A stretch of 64,000 bases of DNA from Corynebacterium timonense (GTDB lineage: Bacteria; Actinomycetota; Actinomycetes; Mycobacteriales; Mycobacteriaceae), in the NCBI RefSeq assembly GCF_900105305.1, contig NZ_LT629765.1, forward strand, positions 868,001 through 932,000, read 5' to 3'. The position numbers and the translations under genes are program-made. The notes below the pieces were generated by a model that saw only the letters and a program-made list of their open reading frames with translations, searched no databases and had not been told where the DNA came from. Positions 59,212 through 64,000 of the stretch are shown piece after piece. Each line of letters starts with the position of its first letter. Positions within the stretch are counted from its first letter, which is position 1.

Positions 59212-60600
59212 GGGTTAAGGGTCAAAATGTGTGTCCGGAATTGGTGATTTCCGGTATCTGACCTCGGCGATTTCCGGAAGTATATGCCCCAAGAGCGTAT
59301 ATCCGCTGTTGTGGTCGTATATCCCCGGTGTGGCGTGGTTGATGTGGTAGGGGCCGGTGGTGTGGTGGCCCAATGCCGAAGAACCGACCCCGCTGCGCTG
59401 TGTGCGGCGGCGAAATGAAGCGTAATGGGAAAACCTCCGCGAACCGCACTCGGTGGCGATGCAAGATCTGCGGTGCCTCCGTCACGAAACGACGGCCGGA
59501 TATCACCAACGCCGCCGCCTTCAACGCCTTTATCACTCACGTCACCACGGGTGACAGTCTGAAAATCACCGCTGCCAAAACAGGCTGCAACCCACGCACC
59601 TTGCAACGCCGGTTTGAGCACTTCTGGCTAGTTGATGTTCCCGATCCCACCATCGGGCACGAAGGCCGAGTCTATGACCAGGTCTTTCTTGACGGCACCT
59701 ACACCGCCGGCGGATGTCTCATAGTTGCCGCCACTTTGGATCACGTCATTGCCTGGCACTGGTGCACACACGAAACCACCCGCGACTACCAGCAACTGTG
59801 TGAACGCATCCCCGCGCCCCTGATCGCCGTGATCGACGGTGGACAAGGCGCAGCCAGCGCGATCAAAAAGTGCTGGCCTAACACCAAGATCCAACGCTGC
59901 CTTGTCCACGCCCAACGCGTGGTACGCCGCTACACCACCTCCCGCCCGCGCACGGATGCTGGACGAGCGATCTACCATCTCGCGCTTAACCTCACGAAGA
60001 TCACCGATCTTGATGAGGCGGCCGCGTGGGGTGCCAAGCTCCACGAATACGGCACTATCTACCGCGACTGGATGAACCAGAAAACGTGGACAACCGACCC
60101 ATTGACGAAACAACGCACCTGGTCGTGGACGCATGAGCGCACCCGCAAGGCCTACAACAGCCTCAACCACCTGTGGCGCAACAACTTGTTGTTTGTCTAC
60201 CTCGCCCCACCCGCTGGTGTGATCAACCCCGGGCGGATCAAACCGACGACTAACAGTCTTGAAGGCGGGATCAACGCCCAGCTGAAACTGCTTGCCCGCA
60301 CCCATCGCGGCAGATCCGGTGAGCATCAACGCCGGATGCTCGACTGGTGGCTTTACCTGAAAACAGAACTGCCTGACGACCCAGTCGAGATCGCCAGACA
60401 GTCCAACTGGGGTCAGGACCAACTCGCCAAAGCTTCAACCCTGACCCACAACGAGAACCACGCCAACCACGAAACAGGACGACCAGCCCTCTACGACAAC
60501 GCTATCGACACCAACTACACCCACTCAATCGGCATCCAAAAAGGCCACATCTAACCCCCGCGACACGCCGACACCAGACACACATTTTGTCGTTTAACCC
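59212..60600 (+). mobile_element. IS1249-like insertion sequence with 8-bp target duplication
   Basis: A 1389-bp element. The ends are inverted repeats: GGGTTAAGGGTCAAAATGTG at the left and, read inward, GGGTTAAACGACAAAATGTG at the right, each continuing TGTCYGG. TCCTTTGC occurs at 59204-59211 and again at 60601-60608. It carries one intact transposase and lies between the TVP38 gene and tRNA-Leu. Several GTATATCC/GATATA stretches upstream of the transposase may be its promoter. Confidence 0.93.
59373..60554 (+). CDS. IS1249-type transposase with N-terminal zinc ribbon
   Basis: A 393-residue transposase. The N terminus has a Cys4 zinc ribbon (CAVCGGEM ... WRCKICGAS, residues 8-34), followed by an HTH region (SLKITAAKTGCNPRTLQRRFEHF) and the DDE core: Asp in VFLDGTYTAGG near 110, Asp in LIAVIDGGQGAA near 155, CLVHAQR, and Glu in TTNSLEGGINAQLK near 300. 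This matches the IS1249 group of the IS256/Mutator superfamily known from Corynebacterium. No defect is visible, so the element may be active. Confidence 0.92.
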   Translation: MPKNRPRCAVCGGEMKRNGKTSANRTRWRCKICGASVTKRRPDITNAAAFNAFITHVTTGDSLKITAAKTGCNPRTLQRRFEHFWLVDVPDPTIGHEGRVYDQVFLDGTYTAGGCLIVAATLDHVIAWHWCTHETTRDYQQLCERIPAPLIAVIDGGQGAASAIKKCWPNTKIQRCLVHAQRVVRRYTTSRPRTDAGRAIYHLALNLTKITDLDEAAAWGAKLHEYGTIYRDWMNQKTWTTDPLTKQRTWSWTHERTRKAYNSLNHLWRNNLLFVYLAPPAGVINPGRIKPTTNSLEGGINAQLKLLARTHRGRSGEHQRRMLDWWLYLKTELPDDPVEIARQSNWGQDQLAKASTLTHNENHANHETGRPALYDNAIDTNYTHSIGIQKGHI

Positions 60601-60619
60601 TCCTTTGCGGGGCAGGAAC

Positions 60620-60662
60620 GAAAAAAGTCTCGGGCCAACGTGTAAACGATGACTCGAGACTT
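60620..60662 (-). terminator. Terminator of the tRNA-Leu transcript
   Basis: On the minus strand AAGTCTCG (60662) pairs with CGAGACTT, leaving a loop of about 22 nt that can pair further, followed directly by TTTT. It lies 8 bp after the tRNA. Confidence 0.8.
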
Positions 60663-60669
60663 CACTCTG

Positions 60670-60755
60670 TGCCCGAGGGGGGACTTGAACCCCCACGTCC
60701 GTTAATAGGACACTAGCACCTCAAGCTAGCGCGTCTGCCATTCCGCCACCCGGGC
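60670..60755 (-). tRNA. tRNA-Leu (anticodon GAG)
   Basis: An 86-nt type II tRNA. The acceptor arm GCCCGGG pairs with CTCGGGC (one G-U); the anticodon stem is CTAGC/GCTAG with loop TTGAGGT, anticodon GAG, reading CUC and CUU leucine codons; a long variable arm (TGTCCTATTAACGGACG) and the T-arm GGGGG-TTCAAGT-CCCCC follow. CCA is not encoded. It adjoins the IS1249-like insertion. Confidence 0.97.
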
Positions 60756-60931
60756 CGGGTGTTGTTGTCAGCCTCTCGGCTGGGCACCTGCATTACTATA
60801 GGGCGGCGGGTGCGACGAGACAAATCGCGAGGTCAACAGCAATTTTTCGAGAGACCGAACCCGGCGCATGACAGCCAGGTAATTTCCCCTACCCGCCCGG
60901 CAGGCTGGCGCGTTCGGGTAGAAAGGAAACC

Positions 60932-61471
60932 ATGACTACCTACGACTACACCTCTGACGTGTTCCCTGGCCACGACCCGCTGCCTTCCATGGCCAGCGTC
61001 CCCAGCTTCACGCTGACGACCCCGGACGTGAAGGAGGGCGAGCAGCTCGACGAGAAGTTCGCCGGCGACCACGCGGTCTCGCCGCAGCTGTCATGGTCGG
61101 GACTGCCCGAGGGCACGAAATCACTGGCCGTGACGTGCTACGACCCAGACGCCCCCACGGGGGCGGGCTTTTGGCACTGGGCCGCCTTCAACATCCCAGC
61201 CGACGCCACGGAGCTCCCGCAGGGCGCGGGCAGCACCGCGGACTTGGGCCTGGGGGCGACGACGCTCGTCGGCGATTCCGGCCAGCGCGCCTACTACGGT
61301 GCGAACCCGCCGGCCGGGCACGCCCCGCACCGCTACATCTTCGCGGTGCACGCCGTGGACGTGGAGAAGCTGGACGTGCCCGAGGACGCGACGCCGACCG
61401 TGCTGGCGTTCAACCTCTACTTCCACTCGCTGGGTCGGGCGCATGTCTGGGGCTGGTACGAGGAGAAGTAG
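60932..61471 (+). CDS. PEBP-family protein (YbhB/YbcL, Raf-kinase-inhibitor-like)
   Basis: A 179-residue PEBP protein. It has SPQLSWSGLPEGTKSLAVTCYDPDAPTGAG with the ligand Asp-Pro-Asp, FWHWAAFNIP, and GANPPAGHAPHRYIFAVHAVD with the conserved His, all in the usual order. It lacks a signal peptide, so it is cytoplasmic. The biological ligand in bacteria is not settled. ATG at 60932 follows GAAAGGAAACC. Confidence 0.92.
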   Translation: MTTYDYTSDVFPGHDPLPSMASVPSFTLTTPDVKEGEQLDEKFAGDHAVSPQLSWSGLPEGTKSLAVTCYDPDAPTGAGFWHWAAFNIPADATELPQGAGSTADLGLGATTLVGDSGQRAYYGANPPAGHAPHRYIFAVHAVDVEKLDVPEDATPTVLAFNLYFHSLGRAHVWGWYEEK

Positions 61472-61481
61472 CCTCGGGGGA

Positions 61482-61829
61482 ATGATTCCGGTTCAGCTTC
61501 GCGCGGGCGGCGCTTTTCTCACCATCGCCCTCGTCTTGGTCATCTACGCCGCGGTGTGGTTCTTCCGCGGCGAGCCGATCTTCCCCATCACGCCGCAGGT
61601 TCTCAGCATCGTTGCTGCGGCGGCGCTCTTCGGCGCGAACGCGACCTTCGTGCGCGGACAGGAACGCTCCCGCGGGCAGGTCATCGCGCTCGCGTGCGCG
61701 GTGTTGCTCGTTATTGTGGGCGTCGCGCTGCCCGCGGTGACGATCGTTGCCACCCAGACCTTTTGGCTGGTCCTCTGGGCGGCCGCGGCGGCGGCCTGCG
61801 CGCTTATTCTGCGTCGCAGCGCCAGCTGA
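61482..61829 (+). CDS. Small four-helix membrane protein, unknown
   Basis: A 115-residue protein, nearly all hydrophobic, with about four helices ([71 protein letters not shown]). It starts 10 bp after the PEBP gene with a GGGGGAATG context. Its 3' end overlaps pyrD on the other strand by 26 bp. I do not know its role. Confidence 0.72.
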   Translation: MIPVQLRAGGAFLTIALVLVIYAAVWFFRGEPIFPITPQVLSIVAAAALFGANATFVRGQERSRGQVIALACAVLLVIVGVALPAVTIVATQTFWLVLWAAAAAACALILRRSAS

Positions 61830-62889
61830 GCCCGCTACCGACGGCCTCGCTTATCGACGCCAACCCGTGCGCCCGCACCTGCTCCGCCAGCGCCCGGTGG
61901 ATACGACGGATCCAGCCCGGGCCGCCGTAGATGAAGGGCGTATAGCCCTGCAGAAGGCTCGCGCCTGCAGCGATGCGCTCCCACGCCTGCTCGGGTGTGG
62001 AGATCCCGCCGACGCTCACGAGCACGAGCGAATCGCCGACGCGCTCGTTGAGCCGCGTCAGCACCTCAAGAGAGCGCGCGGCAAGCGGTGCGCCCGAGAT
62101 GCCGCCGGCGCCCATCTTCTCCACCTCGGCGGGGTCCGTGGCTAAGCCCTCGCGGGAGATTGTCGTGTTGGTGGCCACGATCCCGGCGAGTCCCAGCTCG
62201 ACGGCGAGGTCGGCGACGGCGTCGATATCCTCGTCGCTGAGGTCGGGGGCGATCTTCACCAACACGGGGGTGTCGGTGCTCTCCGTGACCACCTCGAGGA
62301 TCGGGCGCAGCTCCTCGACGGCCTGCAGGTCGCGCAACCCGGGGGTATTGGGGGAGGAGACGTTGACGACGACATAATCCGCGAGTGGCCCGAGCAGCGT
62401 GGCGCCAGCGCGGTAGTCGGCCACGGCGTCGTCGGCCGTCTTGTTTTTGCCGATGTTGATGCCCACCACGTCCGAAGAGCGGCGTCCTCGCAGGTTCGCC
62501 GCCACGGCGAGCGCGCCCGTGTTGTTGAAACCCATGCGGTTGAGGATGGCTTTGTCGGCGGGCAGCCGAAACAGCCGCGGCGCCGGGTTGCCGGGCTGGG
62601 GCCGCGGCGTGACGGTGCCGACCTCCGCAAAGCCAAAGCCCGCAGCCCCCCAGGCGTCGATGGCCGTGCCGTTTTTGTCGAGGCCCGCGGCCAGCCCGAG
62701 CGGGGCGGGGAAGCGCACCCCGAACAGCTCCTGTTCAAGGACAGGGTCGTGGACTCGGACTGCCCTTTCCACGGCGCGGTTCACCGGCCCGAGGACATGC
62801 AGGGTGCGGAAGGCGCCGCCGACGATGCCGTGGATGCGTTCCGGGGGAAGGAGGAACATGCCTTTGAGGAGAAATTCGTAGGGCCGCAT
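61804..62889 (-). CDS. pyrD: Dihydroorotate dehydrogenase, class 2 (quinone-linked)
   Basis: A 361-residue enzyme of pyrimidine synthesis, oxidising dihydroorotate with a membrane quinone. The N-terminal helices ([15 protein letters not shown]) anchor it to the membrane, as in class 2. [25 protein letters not shown] and [15 protein letters not shown] (with the class 2 catalytic Ser) are present, then TNTTISREG and [17 protein letters not shown] at 62889 gives the family start. It runs 3 bp after the lipoprotein gene. Confidence 0.94.
   Translation of the reverse strand: MRPYEFLLKGMFLLPPERIHGIVGGAFRTLHVLGPVNRAVERAVRVHDPVLEQELFGVRFPAPLGLAAGLDKNGTAIDAWGAAGFGFAEVGTVTPRPQPGNPAPRLFRLPADKAILNRMGFNNTGALAVAANLRGRRSSDVVGINIGKNKTADDAVADYRAGATLLGPLADYVVVNVSSPNTPGLRDLQAVEELRPILEVVTESTDTPVLVKIAPDLSDEDIDAVADLAVELGLAGIVATNTTISREGLATDPAEVEKMGAGGISGAPLAARSLEVLTRLNERVGDSLVLVSVGGISTPEQAWERIAAGASLLQGYTPFIYGGPGWIRRIHRALAEQVRAHGLASISEAVGSGLSWRCDAE
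61847..61861 (-). repeat. 15-bp dispersed repeat, copy 3
   Basis: Exact copy of GGCGTCGATAAGCGA on the minus strand near the 3' end of pyrD, encoding ASISE as in mptB. Confidence 0.8.
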
Positions 62890-62891
62890 GG

Positions 62892-63908
62892 CTACCTTTC
62901 TAGCTGGGAGGGAGCGACGACCTGGAGACCCTCGCCCGTCGCGGAACCGAGGACGAGTGTCCCATCGGGCAGCGCAGCGAGCGACTGGGCGTCGGCGACA
63001 GTGGGGAAGGAGGCGGTTTTGATGGGGACGCCGGTGGCAAGGGAGTAGCCCTCGGCGGTGTTCGTGGACGTCGAGGCCACCCACGCCAGCTCTGCGGGCA
63101 CGTCCCACGCCACGGCCCACGGGCTGTCGGCTACCGGGGCCGTCATTTGCAGGCGGATCACATCGTCCGTGTTGTACACCAGCAGCTGCGAACCCGTGGT
63201 GTCGGCGGCGAGGATGGTGCCCTGAGGCGCGGCCGCCACTTTGCCAACCCCGAGCCCCGCGCGAAGGGTGCCGCCTTGGCGCCCCGCGCGCCAGTCGAGG
63301 TCCTGGATGGTGGTGTCGAAGTTGTTCACGCGCACGACGGAGTCGGGGCTGCCCTCGCCGTTCTGCGCGGCCACAACCCGGTCGGTCTCGCGGGCGACCG
63401 TGAAGGTGTCCTCGACGTCGCCGTCGCGGATGACGCGCACGGAGCTGTCGTCGCCCGAGGCGGCGATGATCTCGCCGGTGGTGGTCACGGCGGCGGCGCT
63501 GGCCGGCTCGTCGAGCGTGACGCTGTCGGCGCCCTTGGCGGTAAACAGGCGGATGTCTGTGCCGCAGGCGGTGACGAAGGTGCCGTTGTTAGGGGAGAGG
63601 GCCCCGCAGGCGTCGTCAAGCGTGTGCGTCGCGGCGGTGCCGTCGACGATGTCGTCGAGCGTGCCCACGTGGAGCGTCGAGCCGGTGCGGACCGCGAGGA
63701 GGTCCCCGGAGGCCTCAATCTCGCTGATGGCGGCAAAGGGGTGCACAGCGCCCGCGGGACTCGCGGTTTCCGTGGAGGCCGGGGAGGGCGCCGGGGTGGC
63801 GTTGCCCATCGACGCGGATGCCTCCGGCTGCGGAGGCTCGGACTGACAGGCGGCGAGGCAGGCAACCAATGTGGCCGCGACCGCCGCTTTCTTCACACGC
63901 ACACTCAC
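62892..63908 (-). CDS. Lipoprotein with beta-propeller-like repeats
   Basis: A 338-residue exported lipoprotein. The signal peptide ends in the lipobox LAAC ([14 protein letters not shown], Cys near residue 21), followed by a Pro/Ala/Ser-rich linker and beta-rich repeats resembling a WD40/NHL propeller ([46 protein letters not shown]). No catalytic motif is visible. GTG at 63908. Its link to pyrD is the 3-bp spacing only; a solute-sensing or envelope role is a guess. Confidence 0.82.
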   Translation of the reverse strand: MSVRVKKAAVAATLVACLAACQSEPPQPEASASMGNATPAPSPASTETASPAGAVHPFAAISEIEASGDLLAVRTGSTLHVGTLDDIVDGTAATHTLDDACGALSPNNGTFVTACGTDIRLFTAKGADSVTLDEPASAAAVTTTGEIIAASGDDSSVRVIRDGDVEDTFTVARETDRVVAAQNGEGSPDSVVRVNNFDTTIQDLDWRAGRQGGTLRAGLGVGKVAAAPQGTILAADTTGSQLLVYNTDDVIRLQMTAPVADSPWAVAWDVPAELAWVASTSTNTAEGYSLATGVPIKTASFPTVADAQSLAALPDGTLVLGSATGEGLQVVAPSQLER

Positions 63909-63951
63909 GGTTGCTTAGAGTAGCAACGCCCGCGGTGTATGGTTCCCTCCC

Positions 63952-64000
63952 ATGAACATGAGCTGGATCCAGGTGGTCGTCCTCTCGGTGGTGCAGGGGC
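63952..64000 (+). CDS. uppP: Undecaprenyl-diphosphatase, N-terminal start
   Basis: Only the first 16 codons are in the window (MNMSWIQVVVLSVVQG). The helix-forming VVVLSVVQG before the expected LTEFLPISS motif matches UppP/BacA, the recycler of the peptidoglycan lipid carrier. The ATG at 63952 may instead be 63958. The rest lies beyond the window. Confidence 0.7.
   Translation, partial: MNMSWIQVVVLSVVQG

Overview
The window is a stretch of actinobacterial chromosome, almost certainly Corynebacterium: high GC, GTG/TTG starts and leaderless-looking genes are common, and the gene order matches the Corynebacterium core chromosome (gap-pgk-tpiA-secG; pgl-opcA-zwf-tal-tkt divergent from ctaB; ctaA, an ABC exporter, mptB; sufR-B-D-C-S-U-T; acn-acnR; an Rv1476-like gene and a RipA-like NlpC/P60 hydrolase; a coproporphyrin ferrochelatase). 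Base 1 lies inside gap and the last bases are the start of uppP.

Region by region. 1-2654: lower glycolysis and secG; ppc, which sits between tpiA and secG in C. glutamicum, is missing. 2655-19990: an accessory island. It holds one long minus-strand biosynthetic operon reading from 18109 down to about 3240: chorismate-mutase-like papB, fused amidotransferase/aminodeoxychorismate synthase papA, prephenate-dehydrogenase-like papC, an alpha-oxoamine synthase, a fused FAD oxidoreductase/PrmC-like methyltransferase, a Tat-exported beta-propeller/amidohydrolase, a GNAT acetyltransferase, an MFS exporter, a second metK and a truncated SDR. An AraC-type regulator lies upstream. The pap genes predict 4-amino-phenylpyruvate/4-aminophenylalanine, which the oxoamine synthase would condense with an acyl-CoA. 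The oxoamine synthase is split by an IS256-family element with a clear target duplication, metK has lost its usual catalytic His, and the SDR is a stub, so the cluster looks like a natural-product pathway in early decay. 19990-26465: pentose-phosphate operon. 26748-32121: heme A synthesis, an ABC exporter and a lipoglycan mannosyltransferase. 32307-38535: the SUF iron-sulfur operon. 38582-44956: a second, smaller accessory patch with a lower-GC secreted protein, a deleted IS481-type transposase, a solo IS256 end and a broken membrane-protein gene around the core ABC-F and HNH genes. 44975-50818: a PFL/UPF0210 protein, an ACT protein, a glutamine amidotransferase, acnR and acn. 51021-58502: cell-wall hydrolase, heme synthesis, and NfeD/stomatin-like membrane proteins. 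59212-60600: a complete IS1249-like insertion. 60670-64000: tRNA-Leu, a PEBP protein, pyrD, a lipoprotein and uppP.

The most interesting items are the 4-aminophenylalanine/oxoamine-synthase cluster with its unusual fusion protein, an exact 15-bp dispersed repeat that also forms the arms of a terminator hairpin, and an unassigned structured leader with a GlxR-type site before the NlpC/P60 gene. All functional statements come from reading motifs and gene order; no database search was run.
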